Shown here: positions 19,114-28,284 of the stretch, one piece after another
How the letters are laid out: the number at the start of each line of letters is the position of its first letter
Numbering within the stretch: position 1 is the stretch's first letter
Assembly (NCBI RefSeq): GCF_901905185.1
Contig: NZ_CABFMQ020000076.1
Location: forward strand, 248,001 to 312,000
Length of the DNA: 64,000 bases
Direction of reading: 5' to 3'
Origin: Methylocella tundrae
GTDB lineage: Bacteria; Pseudomonadota; Alphaproteobacteria; Rhizobiales; Beijerinckiaceae
Translations under genes and position numbers: made by a program
Notes under the pieces: generated by a model
Database searches by the model: none
The model's input: only the letters and a program-made list of their open reading frames with translations
What the model was told of the DNA's origin: nothing

Positions 19114-19563
19114 TCAGCCGTCAGTCGCGTAATGGCGGCCGCGCAAACATGCGAGCTGCAGCCGGCTTATCTTAAGCGACGCCGGCGATTGAATGAAACA
19201 AAGACCGAGTTCGCGGTCCTTTCGCCAAATGACGTAGGCGTCGATCAGCCGTTCCGGATAGTCTTCATAGAGCCGCATTGCGACGGGGGCCGGGACATCG
19301 CCAAGGAGCCGCACCCGCGCGCCCCTGTCGGACCGGTCGTAAATCTGGCATTCAATTAAAAATGCGTTTTGGCGATTGAGGATCTTTCCTGATCTGAGGC
19401 GCGTGCGGCGTCTGCGCGCCGCCCGTCTTTCGACGCGCTTTATAGTGTCGTGGACGCAATAGGCGAAGTCCTGCGCAACACGCCCTTGAACCAGAACCGC
19501 GACTTTGCGCGCCTGCGCAAATGGGCGAGCCGAGCCGGAATCTATGGTCAATCGACGGCCCAT
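19114..19563 (-). CDS. PilZ-domain protein, candidate cyclic-di-GMP receptor
   Basis: The 149-residue product starts after an AGGAG site. About 48 N-terminal residues precede a PilZ-like domain that has both nucleotide-binding signatures: an arginine cluster RRRTRLRSG and DRSDRG (D-x-S-x-x-G). Such domains bind cyclic-di-GMP and often act on motors or polysaccharide synthases. The gene faces the flagellar cluster and ends 40 bases from it, so a role like YcgR in braking the motor is possible but not shown. Confidence 0.72.
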   Translation of the reverse strand: MGRRLTIDSGSARPFAQARKVAVLVQGRVAQDFAYCVHDTIKRVERRAARRRRTRLRSGKILNRQNAFLIECQIYDRSDRGARVRLLGDVPAPVAMRLYEDYPERLIDAYVIWRKDRELGLCFIQSPASLKISRLQLACLRGRHYATDG

Positions 19564-19753
19564 GATGTTGCTCCTGCAGGACGCGGCGGCGAACGGCGCG
19601 CCTGCATCCTAACGCATGAATGCAAAAGCGAATGCGTGATCGTAGGCTTTGGTAAACGCTGTAAGCAGCATCGCCTTCGCGCCGCTGCGCGCAGCCGTCA
19701 TGCTTGCTGGTGCTGTATAAGGTGCGATATAAGACAATCTCTGCTCGCAGGCG

Positions 19754-19806
19754 CTTGAGCATATTCTTGTCGATCGAATGACTCCCTTCGATCGGAAAGC
19801 GCTCTA
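19754..19806. repeat. Partial copy of intergenic palindromic repeat (GCTCTA-type)
   Basis: This 53-base stretch matches the second half of the repeat at 37151-37268: both contain a TTCTT-TCGA-CGAATGA run and end in GGAAA-CGCTCTA. It lies between the PilZ gene and modA, 36 bases before the modA start. Confidence 0.65.
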
Positions 19807-19842
19807 AAGCGTCTGGAACAAAACTTCGAAGAGGAGATCTGC

Positions 19843-20643
19843 ATGCGGTTTTTCGCCCGCCGCGCGTTCAATGCGCTCGCCTTGTGCCTGGCTCTGGCCC
19901 GCCCCGGCCTGGCGCAGACAGCCTCGGCTCAGACGGCGGCCACCGCGGGCCCTACTGTTTTTGCGGCAGCCAGCATGAAAACCGCCCTTGACGCGATCGC
20001 AGCCTCCTGGACCGCGCAAACCGGCAAGGCGCCCGCGATCGTTTATGGATCTTCCGCTGTTCTCGCCAAGCAGATCGAGCAGGCCGCGCCGGCGGACATT
20101 TTCATCGCGGCGGACGTAAACTGGGCCGACTATCTGGAGAAAGCAAAATTGCTTCGACCAGGGACGCGCCGGAACGTTCTCGGCAATGCGCTGGTCCTCA
20201 TCGAACCGGCGGATTCCAATATCACCCTGAAGATCGAGCCGGGCTTCGACCTTGCCGGCGCGACGGGCGACGGCCGAATCGCCGTTTGCACCATTGCGTC
20301 TTGCCCTGGGGGCATTTACGCCAAGCAGTCGCTGGAAAAGCTTGGCGTTTGGGATAAGGTCGAGCCGAAGCTCGCGCAGGCGGACAATATCCGCTCGGCA
20401 TTAAACCTCGTCTCGCGCGGTGAAGCGCGTTTTGGCATCGTTTATGCCACGGACGCCAAGGCTGATCCCAAGGTGAAGGTCGTCGACACATTTCCGGACT
20501 CGACGCATAGCCCGATCGTTTATCCGGTCGCCGTTCTGGAAGGCTCGAAGAATAGCATGGCCGCATCATTTGTCGCTTATCTGTCGTCGCAGGCGGCGAC
20601 CAAGATTTTGCTGGATCAAGGCTTTACGGTTTTGTCGAAATAG
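19843..20643 (+). CDS. modA: Molybdate-binding periplasmic protein ModA
   Basis: ModA captures molybdate (or tungstate) and delivers it to ModBC. The 266-residue protein has a signal peptide (about residues 1-24, ending GLAQ) and the family motifs VFAAASMKTALDAIA, VYGSSAVLAKQIEQ-A-PADIFIAAD and CTIASCPGGIYAKQSLEKLG. AGGAG lies about ten bases before the ATG. It heads the modABC operon. No ModE regulator gene and no confident ModE box were seen. Confidence 0.96.
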   Translation: MRFFARRAFNALALCLALARPGLAQTASAQTAATAGPTVFAAASMKTALDAIAASWTAQTGKAPAIVYGSSAVLAKQIEQAAPADIFIAADVNWADYLEKAKLLRPGTRRNVLGNALVLIEPADSNITLKIEPGFDLAGATGDGRIAVCTIASCPGGIYAKQSLEKLGVWDKVEPKLAQADNIRSALNLVSRGEARFGIVYATDAKADPKVKVVDTFPDSTHSPIVYPVAVLEGSKNSMAASFVAYLSSQAATKILLDQGFTVLSK

Positions 20644-20696
20644 CCTCGCCGACGTCGCTCCGCGACAGGGATCAACCGGATCAAATGAGCGCTTAA

Positions 20697-21392
20697 GTGT
20701 TGGATTTATCGCCCGATGAATGGACAGCGATCTGGCTCTCTTTGAAGATCGCAGTCGTCGCCACAATGGCGAGCCTTCCCTTTGGCGTTTTCACGGCCTA
20801 TGCGCTGGCCCGCTGGAAATTTCCTGGCAAGACGCTCGTCAATGGCGTGGTCCATCTGCCCCTCGTTCTGCCGCCCGTCGTCACCGGCTTTATCCTGTTG
20901 ATCCTGCTCGGCCGCAAAGGCGTTTTCGGACCGTTTCTCGCCAGCATCGGCATTGTCTTGTCGTTTCGCTGGACAGGCGCCGCCGTCGCCTGCGCGGTGA
21001 TGGGATTCCCGCTGATGGTGCGCGCCATGCGCCTGTCGTTCGAGACCATTGACCGAAGGCTCGAACTGGCCGCCGGAAGTCTCGGCGCCAGCGGCGTCTG
21101 GACCTTTTTGCTGGTCAGCCTTCCTCTCGCCGTTCCAGGAATCATTGTCGGGGCAATTCTCGCTTTCGCGAAGTCGCTCGGAGAGTTCGGCGCGACGATC
21201 ACCTTCGTCTCCAATATTCCCGGCGAGACGCAGACGATCTCGGCGGCGATCTACACCTTTACGCAAGTCCCGGGTGGGGACGTCGGAGCCATGCGTCTGA
21301 CCGCGGTCGCCATCGTCATTGCGCTTTTTGCGCTGATCGCTTCGGAAATCATTCAGCGCTGGGCTGAAAAACGCGTTGCGAGCTTTGAATGA
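20697..21392 (+). CDS. modB: Molybdate ABC transporter permease ModB
   Basis: The inner-membrane channel for molybdate. The GTG at 20697 (or TTG three bases on) gives about 231 residues with five or six membrane helices. The permease EAA-type loop is visible as RRLELAAGSLGASGVWTF, followed by SLPLAVPGIIVGAILAFAKSLGEFG. The stop overlaps modC by four bases, which couples translation of the two. Confidence 0.95.
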   Translation: MLDLSPDEWTAIWLSLKIAVVATMASLPFGVFTAYALARWKFPGKTLVNGVVHLPLVLPPVVTGFILLILLGRKGVFGPFLASIGIVLSFRWTGAAVACAVMGFPLMVRAMRLSFETIDRRLELAAGSLGASGVWTFLLVSLPLAVPGIIVGAILAFAKSLGEFGATITFVSNIPGETQTISAAIYTFTQVPGGDVGAMRLTAVAIVIALFALIASEIIQRWAEKRVASFE

Positions 21393-22486
21393 TCGAGGTC
21401 CGGGTCGGCCTTGATCTGGCCACGTTCAAACTCGACGTGGCCTTCGCCGACGGCCGGGGCATCACGGCGTTATTCGGGCAGTCGGGTTCAGGCAAATCCT
21501 TAACGCTCAGTCTGATTGCCGGCCTGAGGCGACCGGATCGCGGCTTCATCAAGCTTGATGGCGAACTGTTGGTCGATGTCGAGAAGCGCATCTTCGTGCG
21601 GCCGCATCGCCGCCGCATTGGTCTTGTGTTCCAGGACTCGAATCTCTTTCCCCATTTGAGCGTGCAGCAAAATCTCCTCTTCGGCCGCTGGTTCGCGCCG
21701 CGCGGCGCGCGGCAGATCGAATTCGACGCCGTCGTTGAGACCCTGGGGATCCGGCCCCTGCTGTCGCGTCGCCCGGCGCGGCTTTCCGGCGGCGAACGTC
21801 AGCGCGTCGCGATCGGCCGCGCGCTTTTGTCTTGCCCGAGGCTTCTCCTTTTCGACGAGCCTCTGGCTGCGCTCGACACAGCGCGCAAGCTCGAGATCCT
21901 GCCTCTCATCGAGCGTATTCGGGACGACTTCAAAATCCCGATCGTCTATGTCTCGCATGCGGTGGAGGAGGTGGTGAGGCTTGCCTCTTTGGTGGTCGTT
22001 CTCGAAAATGGGAAGGTGAAAGCGATCGGCGATGCGAATGAAGTCTTTGGCGCCGCTGCCGCTGGTTCGCTCGAAGACCGGTTCGATCGCTCATCGGTGC
22101 TGACGGTGACGGTCGGCGGCAGCAACGCAGCCTATGAGTTGACGCAGCTGAAACATCCCGCTGGAACAATATGGCTCGCGGGGCCCGCGGGCCCGCCAGG
22201 CCGGTCCGTGCGGATTGTCGTCAAGGCCACCGACGTCGTACTTGCCAAAGAATCGCCGCACGACGTGAGCATTCGCAATGTCCTGTCCGGCGCGGTCGAG
22301 TCGATCGAGACTCAGGGTCCCTTTGCTATGGTCGAGGTCGCGCTTGATGGCGGCGGGCGCCTCGCCGCTGTCGCAACGCGCCTCGCCGTGGACGAACTTC
22401 ATCTCGACCGGGGCGCGAAGGTCTTCGCGCTGATCAAGTCGACCGCTCTCGATGAGCGCGCCGTTGGCGAGGCGCCGCGCCCTTGA
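21389..22486 (+). CDS. modC: Molybdate ABC transporter ATPase ModC
   Basis: This ATPase powers molybdate uptake. The 365-residue protein has a Walker A motif (GQSGSGKS, near residue 32), the ABC signature LSGGERQRVAIGRA, Walker B LLLFDEPLAALD and the switch His in YVSHA. A C-terminal TOBE/Mop-type molybdate-sensing domain covers about residues 290-355 (SIRNVLSGAVESI). The length is standard. The operon appears to end here. Confidence 0.96.
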   Translation: MIEVRVGLDLATFKLDVAFADGRGITALFGQSGSGKSLTLSLIAGLRRPDRGFIKLDGELLVDVEKRIFVRPHRRRIGLVFQDSNLFPHLSVQQNLLFGRWFAPRGARQIEFDAVVETLGIRPLLSRRPARLSGGERQRVAIGRALLSCPRLLLFDEPLAALDTARKLEILPLIERIRDDFKIPIVYVSHAVEEVVRLASLVVVLENGKVKAIGDANEVFGAAAAGSLEDRFDRSSVLTVTVGGSNAAYELTQLKHPAGTIWLAGPAGPPGRSVRIVVKATDVVLAKESPHDVSIRNVLSGAVESIETQGPFAMVEVALDGGGRLAAVATRLAVDELHLDRGAKVFALIKSTALDERAVGEAPRP

Positions 22487-22707
22487 CGATTTCGCATGGA
22501 GGTGAACCATGCTCGTCATCATCACTTCACACCGCGAGAAAACTGCGCGGCTTTCGGGCGTGTTCCTCGGCTCGGAGCTAAACCTTCTCTGGAGAATCCG
22601 CTTTGGACCTCTTGACAGGCATGACGTGCAAGCCCACGTAACGCCAGCGATTATTCGATAATTGTGAAACTATCGAAATGTTGCGTGCATTTGCAAGGTG
22701 GAGTGTC

Positions 22708-23457
22708 ATGAGCAAATTATCCGGCAAAGTAGCCATCGTCACGGGCGCGTCAAAAGGCATTGGCGCCGGCATCGCAAAGGGGCTGGCGGCGGAGGGGGCG
22801 GCGGTCGTCGTCAACTATGCTTCGAGCAAGGAGAGCGCTGAGCGGGTCGTCGCCGACATCAAGGCGAAAGGCGGAACAGCGATCGCCGTGCAAGGCGATG
22901 TCGCCAAAGCGGCCGATGTAAAGAAGATTTTTGCCGAAACGAAGCAAAAGTTGGGACGGCTCGACATTTTGGTCAATAACGCCGGCGTCTACAATCTTCT
23001 GCCGCTCGAGGCGTTAACTGAAGACGACTTTCATCGCCATTTCAACATCAACGTTCTCGGCCTCTTGCTCGCGACACAGGAGGCGGTCAAATTTTTCGGC
23101 GAGGAGGGCGGCAGCGTCATCAACATCGGCTCCGCCATAACAAGCATCAATCCGCCGCAGACGGTTGTTTATACCGCCACGAAAGGCGCGGTCGACTCCG
23201 TGACGCGCGTGCTCGCGAAGGAGCTCGGGCCGAAGAAAATCCGGGTCAATTCAATCAATCCAGGCGTGATCGAAACCGAAGGCACGACCGCCGCCGGCGT
23301 CATCGGGAGCGACTTCGAAAAGCAGTTTATCGCGCTGACGCCGCTTGGGCGCACCGGCCAGCCCGAAGACGTCGCGCTCGTGGCGGCGTTCCTCGCCTCC
23401 GACGAATCGCGCTGGGTCACAGGCGAAACGCTGGCGGTTTCAGGCGGCTTGCGATAG
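22708..23457 (+). CDS. Short-chain dehydrogenase/reductase (SDR family)
   Basis: An NAD(P)-dependent oxidoreductase of unknown substrate. The start at 22708 follows AAGGTGGAG; an upstream in-frame start at 22678 adds atypical residues. The 249-residue product is standard for classical SDRs: TGASKGIGAG cofactor loop near residue 12, NNAG near residue 88, catalytic YxxxK as YTATK, and a GRTGQPEDVA motif near the C-terminus. It stands alone between modC and a small regulator, so the context gives no substrate. Confidence 0.92.
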   Translation: MSKLSGKVAIVTGASKGIGAGIAKGLAAEGAAVVVNYASSKESAERVVADIKAKGGTAIAVQGDVAKAADVKKIFAETKQKLGRLDILVNNAGVYNLLPLEALTEDDFHRHFNINVLGLLLATQEAVKFFGEEGGSVINIGSAITSINPPQTVVYTATKGAVDSVTRVLAKELGPKKIRVNSINPGVIETEGTTAAGVIGSDFEKQFIALTPLGRTGQPEDVALVAAFLASDESRWVTGETLAVSGGLR

Positions 23458-23603
23458 AGCAAAGCAGCTAGGGCGGCAGACCGATTCCGGTCATGCCGCA
23501 TGATGGACGAGAGTGTTTGAGCGGACCGGCCTGATCTCGTCGGGGCGGTTCGGTTTCTGCTAGGAGTGCGTTCGATTCAACGCGTTACGCTCCGGGGAGA
23601 GGG

Positions 23604-23903
23604 ATGTCGGAATCGCTTGGCGTAACGCTGACGGAGGATCAGCTTCTCTTGATCGCGAAAGCTCTGGGCGACCGGCGCCGGTACGAAATCCTGAAACATC
23701 TTGGCGAGCGGCATGATGCGCTCTCCTGCGTCGCTGTGCGCGATTGCACCGGCATCAACCCGGCGACGCTGTCCCATCATATGAAAGAACTCGAAACGGC
23801 GGGGCTGGTGGAGGTGATGCGGGAGGGCAAATTCGCCAGCTACGTTCTGCGGCGGGATGTGCTGGAGGCGTTCCACCGGCGGTTGAGGGAGGATCTCGCC
23901 TGA
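23604..23903 (+). CDS. ArsR-type winged-helix regulator, small
   Basis: A 99-residue DNA-binding protein. The helix-turn-helix spans about residues 20-75, with LGDRRRYEILKHL, GINPATLSHHMKELETAGLV as recognition helix and wing, and REGKFASYVL. There are two cysteines (in SCVAVRDC) but no classic metal motif, so a redox or general repressor is as likely as a metal sensor. It lies 146 bases after the SDR gene and may control it. Confidence 0.82.
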   Translation: MSESLGVTLTEDQLLLIAKALGDRRRYEILKHLGERHDALSCVAVRDCTGINPATLSHHMKELETAGLVEVMREGKFASYVLRRDVLEAFHRRLREDLA

Positions 23904-24018
23904 GACAACGCCGGCGGATCGCTGTGAAAGACGCGGCGGGACGTTAAAGCGTAGTGCGGCCCTTCCGGCTGGTCCATGAGAGCCCGGGGTGGGCCAGTCG
24001 GCGGCTGGAGGGGCTCCG

Positions 24019-24288
24019 TTACGGCGATCCCCGCCTGAGCCAGGTCACGGAGGCGAAAGCGCCGAGCCAGGATCCGAGAGCGGCGAAGAGAACATAGGCT
24101 GGATTTTGCGTGTAGCTGATCACTGCGAAGGCGGAGAGAAGATACCAGATGCCGCTCCAGTTCGCCGCCCAAAGCCGGCGTCTGGCGGCGACCGCCGCGG
24201 TGAAAAGCACATAGGCCGCGTCGGTCACCGCGGTGCATGCGAGGACCCCTGCGGCGACCAGCGGATCAATGGTGAACGTCAAAGTCAT
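24019..24288 (-). CDS. Small integral membrane protein, unknown
   Basis: An 89-residue protein with three predicted membrane helices (about residues 5-30, 42-60 and 66-84) and a basic end. GGGGAG lies directly before the ATG, which is tight spacing; the TTG two codons later is an alternative start. No family is recognised. Coding character is better than in the surrounding frames. Confidence 0.55.
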   Translation of the reverse strand: MTLTFTIDPLVAAGVLACTAVTDAAYVLFTAAVAARRRLWAANWSGIWYLLSAFAVISYTQNPAYVLFAALGSWLGAFASVTWLRRGSP

Positions 24289-24615
24289 CTCCCCAATTCA
24301 GCCTTCCGCAGTCTAAACGAAGCTCCGCCGGGGGCGCAGAGTTTTTCGCAAGGGATCAGCGTTCGGCAGAGAAACGCGGATCCGGTCTCGCAGGGCATGA
24401 TGGTTCGGCGAGACGCGCTTACGTGAGCGGGTTTCGCCTTCAATCAGAGTCCCGTTCCCGCGGTTCGCTGGGCTGTGCGCCAGCAAGGGATCAGTCGTAA
24501 CAGATGATCGCCCGCTCGCCGCGAAAGATGGAAGGCGGCCCATTCAAAAGGCTTTGCGGCGTCGCCGGCGCCTTCGCCGTCTTTCCGCCGTCGTGGGGGG
24601 AGACGGCCGGAATGA
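24289..24615. other. Intergenic stretch without recognised content
   Basis: Frames here are short, arginine-rich and without recognisable motifs on either strand. I see no convincing RNA gene or repeat. Confidence 0.4.
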
Positions 24616-25038
24616 TCATCGACGGATCGGCTGGCGTTCGCATCGCGGGTCGCCCCGCAATGAGCCCCCCAACGAGCGCGCGGGAGGCGCGGTCAACGCC
24701 GGCACAGCGAAAAAAGCGGCCCAGTAGCGCTGCGCGTCCGCCAGGCTCGAGCGATCACGCGTTTCCTGCAAAATGACGCAGAGCTCGGGATCCTGATGCG
24801 CGAGGCTGACGCGATAGAGCGGCCCGTGCCGCCTTTCGCCGCGCGCGATCGCGACGCCGAAATAATTCACCACCGGAACGCTGAGATGCATTTTCATGCC
24901 TCGACGACGCCGCCGGATGGTGACGCAGCGCGGGCTGATGAGGACCGTCCGACATCCGCCATCGGCGCGTGGATCTGGTCCAACGCGCGCTATGATCTCG
25001 ATCTTGGCGTCCCTATCGAACCGCGGATGTCGCATCAT
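24616..25038 (-). CDS. DUF6101-like hypothetical protein
   Basis: The 140-residue product contains RADGGCRTVLISPRCVTIRRR and GMKMHLSVPVVNYFGVAI, then an acidic HQDPELCVILQET strand, a pattern I associate with the DUF6101 family of Hyphomicrobiales. Function is unknown. The C-terminal 30 residues are low-complexity, Arg- and Pro-rich. The family identification is from memory of its general pattern and is tentative. Confidence 0.5.
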   Translation of the reverse strand: MMRHPRFDRDAKIEIIARVGPDPRADGGCRTVLISPRCVTIRRRRRGMKMHLSVPVVNYFGVAIARGERRHGPLYRVSLAHQDPELCVILQETRDRSSLADAQRYWAAFFAVPALTAPPARSLGGSLRGDPRCERQPIRR

Positions 25039-25339
25039 TCGCCTGTGTTGGGCATGTTGTGAGGAAGCGAAGAATCGGCGAGGGGAAAGTGGATCTTGCT
25101 GAATTTCCAGTCATGAACCGTGAAATTACTCTTGTTGAACGAATTTTCCGCCGACTGCCTGCTGACCTCGACCTTAGGCGCGCCACCTTGCCGGAGGCTG
25201 GCTTCAAACGGCGGCGCCGATCGCGGCCCGATCGCGCGGCTTTGAGCGCCGCATTGGCCGGCGTCCTGGAGAAAAGCTTGTGTCACGCAGTGCGGCAGGT
25301 TAAGCCAAATTCAGTTTTTTCTCGTGCTCAGAAAAAGTC
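25039..25339. other. Intergenic stretch between divergent genes
   Basis: About 300 bases between the minus-strand DUF6101-like gene and the plus-strand CysQ-like gene. It should hold two divergent promoters. No clear hairpin, operator or small gene was seen. Confidence 0.4.
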
Positions 25340-26158
25340 TTGGCGTCACTCTCTCATGCGGACGGTCTCGTTGCTTCCTTTGAGGAAGCCACTCGACGCG
25401 CGGGCGAGCTCGCGCTCGCCTTTTTCCGCCATGGCGAGAAGACCAGCGCGATGGTCTCGCACAAGGCCGGCGGATCGCCGGTCACTGAAGCCGATCATCT
25501 CGTCGATCGATTTTTGAAGCGGCGGTTCGAGGAGTTGCTGCCGGAAGCTGGCTGGCTGTCCGAGGAGACGGAAGATTCGGCGGAGCGCCTGACGAAAAAG
25601 CTTGTGCTCGTCGTCGATCCGATCGACGGAACGCGCGCCTTCGCGCTTGGCGAACCCACCTGGGCGATCGCCGTGGCGTTGGTGCGCGATGGCCGGCCCC
25701 TGATCGGCATCGTTCACGCGCCGGCGCTCCAGCAGACCTATGTCGCCGTAAAGGACGGCGGGTCGCGGCTCAATGGCGTTCCGATCGAAGTCTCGGGCAT
25801 CGCGACGCTCGACGCCAGCGCCCGCGTCGGCGCGCCTTTGTTCCTCGCTGAGGAATTGCGTCAGGCCGGACTGACGTTCACCTTGCAGCCGCGGGTCCCC
25901 TCGCTGGCGATGCGCATCGCTTATGTCGCTTCGGGCGCCCTCGACGCGGGCTTCGCGTCGGAAAACTCCAATGATTGGGATATCGCGGCGGCCGATCTCA
26001 TTCTTGAGGAAGCAGGCGGACGTTTGGCCGGTCTTGATGGCGTTGAGCTCGTCTATAACCGCGAGGAGACGCGCCACGGGCTGCTCACCGCCGCGCCGCG
26101 CCAGCTTCAATCGCAAATCAATCTTGCGATGCGGCGGGCCCGAGGCGCTCCGGAATGA
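25340..26158 (+). CDS. Inositol monophosphatase-family phosphatase, CysQ-like
   Basis: Enzymes of this family remove phosphate from inositol phosphates or from 3'-phosphoadenosine 5'-phosphate. The 272-residue product has the metal-binding motifs: E in LSEETEDS, DPIDGTRAF and WDIAAADLILEEAGG. The only start in the open frame is TTG at 25340, without a strong Shine-Dalgarno, so the start is uncertain. In Hyphomicrobiales this gene usually precedes DUF4170 and waaA, as here. The substrate cannot be read from sequence. Confidence 0.88.
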   Translation: MASLSHADGLVASFEEATRRAGELALAFFRHGEKTSAMVSHKAGGSPVTEADHLVDRFLKRRFEELLPEAGWLSEETEDSAERLTKKLVLVVDPIDGTRAFALGEPTWAIAVALVRDGRPLIGIVHAPALQQTYVAVKDGGSRLNGVPIEVSGIATLDASARVGAPLFLAEELRQAGLTFTLQPRVPSLAMRIAYVASGALDAGFASENSNDWDIAAADLILEEAGGRLAGLDGVELVYNREETRHGLLTAAPRQLQSQINLAMRRARGAPE

Positions 26159-26248
26159 GCCGTCAAACCATCGTCGCTGGCGTAAATTATGCTTGCGGCG
26201 CAGGCTGAGGAAACCACCCTTTGACCCTAGAAACCGCTGGATAATGTC

Positions 26249-26518
26249 ATGAAACGCGCTCCCGCTCCCCAGAAGAAACAGCTCCTTCACTTTGTGTTCG
26301 GCGGCGAACTCAAGGAACTGGATCAAACCGAATTCAAAAATCTCGACCAGATCGAAATTGTCGGCCTTTTTCCCGATCACGCCTCCGCAGTGGCGGCGTG
26401 GCGCGCCAAGGCGCAGGCGACCGTCGATAATGCGCAGATGCGCTATTTCGTGGCGCATCTTCACCGCCTGCTCGATCCCGAAGAGCATGAGGAAGAAGGC
26501 GAGGACCACGAACATTAG
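26249..26518 (+). CDS. DUF4170 protein
   Basis: An 89-residue soluble protein that matches the DUF4170 family in length and pattern: QLLHFVFGGELKELDQTEF, then IVGLFPDHASAVAAWRAKAQ, TVDNAQMRYFVAHLHRLLDP, and an acidic/His tail. Function is unknown, but its constant place before waaA in this order suggests a link with lipid A-Kdo synthesis. A palindromic repeat starts at its stop codon. Confidence 0.88.
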   Translation: MKRAPAPQKKQLLHFVFGGELKELDQTEFKNLDQIEIVGLFPDHASAVAAWRAKAQATVDNAQMRYFVAHLHRLLDPEEHEEEGEDHEH

Positions 26519-26616
26519 AACGTTTTCAGCAAAAGCGGGCACCGGTTTGCGTCCGAAAATGTTCTAACCCCTTGAATAAGAATGGTTTTGCAATGGTTGA
26601 GTGATTCCGCTCAACC
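26516..26616. repeat. Intergenic palindromic repeat (TAGAAC/GTTCTA ends)
   Basis: The termini TAGAAC (26516-26521) and GTTCTA (26561-26566) are inverted and enclose TTTTC...GAAAA arms around a CACCGGTTTGCG core. A second hairpin with arms GGTTGAG/CTCAACC follows at 26595-26616. Elements with this core are common between genes in Hyphomicrobiales. It begins on the stop codon of the DUF4170 gene. Confidence 0.75.
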
Positions 26617-26835
26617 TGAAACGGCTCTGGAATGATCCGCACGCTGCGAACATCCGCCAATAGCTGACGCGAAAGAAGAGCGATAGAGCGAAGCTGAGGC
26701 TTCGGGCGGAAGGCGGCGCAGATTTAGAAGAGCCGCGCAGAATAACGCTGTTTGATGCGGGCGTGGCTCGATTGAACGCTATAAGATGGATCGGCGCCGC
26801 ATGACGCGTCGTTTCAACCGATCCCGAAGGGCACT

Positions 26836-28137
26836 ATGCTGCTTTCCCTCTACCGGGCCTGCAGCGCCGCTCTCGCCCCGCTGGCGCCGCCGTTTTTACT
26901 GTGGCGCGCCAGAATGCGGCGCGCGCGGCTTCGTCCGGAAGACCGCTTGCGCAGTCAGGAGCGGCTCGCAAAGCCCTCCCTTCCGCGGCCGCATGGCCGC
27001 CTTGCCTGGCTTCACGGCGCGGCCGCTGCCGATATCGCGCCTCTGATCCCCCTGATCGAGAGATTGGGCGCCGCCGGCTTCGCTGTCCTCGTGACGACGC
27101 GGGACGATGGTTCGACGCCGATCCGGCTGCCGCCGACGGCGCTGCATCAATGCGCCCCGCTCGATGCGCCGCGATTCGTGAAGCCCTTCCTCGCCTACTG
27201 GCGCCCGGACGTCGCGCTCTTCGCCGCCTCCGAATTCTGGCCGAACTTCATCAGCGAAAGCCGGAAGCGCGGCCTCCCTATCAATCTCATCAACGCCCGG
27301 CTGTCGGCGCGCGCCTTCCTGTTCTGGCGCAAGCTGCCGGGGGTCGCGCGCGACCTTTTTGGCGGCGTCGATCTATGCCTTGCCCGCAGCGAGGCGGATG
27401 CGCAGCGCTTTCGATTCTTTGGCGCGTCATGCGCGCAGGCGGCCGGTGATCCGATTTATGATCTTGCGCCGTCCCCGGCCGATGCGGCGGCGCTGGCGCG
27501 TCTTTTGGCCCGCATTGGCGCGCGGCCGGTCTGGGCGGCGTTTCCGGCCGGCGCGCTCGAAGAGGATATCGTCATCGAGGCGCACCAGAAAATCGCCCGG
27601 AATTTTCCGGATCTTCTCACCATCATCGCGCCCCGCCATGCAAAGCGCGGCTTCGATGTTGCGCTGCGCGCCGGCAGGCTCGGATTGGACGCGCGCGTCG
27701 CTACCGCTGCGGACCACGATAGCGGCGCGCTCCCCGCGATCCACATCGCGGGCGCAGGCGACGCGGGATTGTTTTACCGCGCGACAGGCGTGATTTTTCT
27801 TGGCAAATCGCTGCGCGGCGGCGGCGGGATCAATCCCGTGGAAGCGGCAAAGCTTGGCTGCGCCATCCTGCACGGGCCGGATGTCGATGATTTCGAAGAG
27901 GTCTACGCGGCTGTCGATGGCGCGGGCGGCGGCGCTGTCGTCAATGACGCGCAAGCGCTCGCCAGCGAAGCGTCGTTGCTGCTGTTCGACGCCGCCGAGT
28001 TACGCGCGATGGGCCGCGCGGCCGCTGACGAAGTCGAGCGCCTGGGCGGCGCCTCGTGGAGGATCATGCAGGCGCTTGCGCCCTATCTGGCCCAGATCTT
28101 CGTGCGGCCTGAAATCGAAGATGAGGCCGAGAGCTGA
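26836..28137 (+). CDS. waaA: 3-deoxy-D-manno-octulosonic acid (Kdo) transferase
   Basis: WaaA adds Kdo to lipid A precursor at the inner membrane. The 433-residue product has the N-terminal membrane-near segment and the family opening (LRPEDRLRSQERL, then PRPHGRLAWLHGAAAADI, where other WaaA have W-x-H-A-A-S-V-G-E). The GT-B C-terminal half has GKSLRGGGGINPVEAAKLGCAILHGP, a family signature. The acceptor-site Glu common in E. coli WaaA (SVGE) is replaced by ADI. No lpxK follows, unlike in some relatives. Confidence 0.9.
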   Translation: MLLSLYRACSAALAPLAPPFLLWRARMRRARLRPEDRLRSQERLAKPSLPRPHGRLAWLHGAAAADIAPLIPLIERLGAAGFAVLVTTRDDGSTPIRLPPTALHQCAPLDAPRFVKPFLAYWRPDVALFAASEFWPNFISESRKRGLPINLINARLSARAFLFWRKLPGVARDLFGGVDLCLARSEADAQRFRFFGASCAQAAGDPIYDLAPSPADAAALARLLARIGARPVWAAFPAGALEEDIVIEAHQKIARNFPDLLTIIAPRHAKRGFDVALRAGRLGLDARVATAADHDSGALPAIHIAGAGDAGLFYRATGVIFLGKSLRGGGGINPVEAAKLGCAILHGPDVDDFEEVYAAVDGAGGGAVVNDAQALASEASLLLFDAAELRAMGRAAADEVERLGGASWRIMQALAPYLAQIFVRPEIEDEAES

Positions 28138-28284
28138 GGCTTCGCCGAGCCACGCGCGTTTTTGCGCAGTATAGCGAAGTCAAATTCAATTGATCCGTAT
28201 GAGCGCTTCACGATTGAGACAATCAAAAACGCTGCTGCTTGACGGATGTCTTTGCGCAGACGGGCGCGCCTCAGCTTGAAGGCT

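Noticed and set aside
19700..19740. Possible ModE box upstream of modA
   Set aside because: TATAAG motifs are present but are direct rather than inverted and do not fit the ModE dyad.
25346..26542. 398-residue minus-strand frame
   Set aside because: Covers the CysQ-like and DUF4170 genes in antisense; no motifs of its own.
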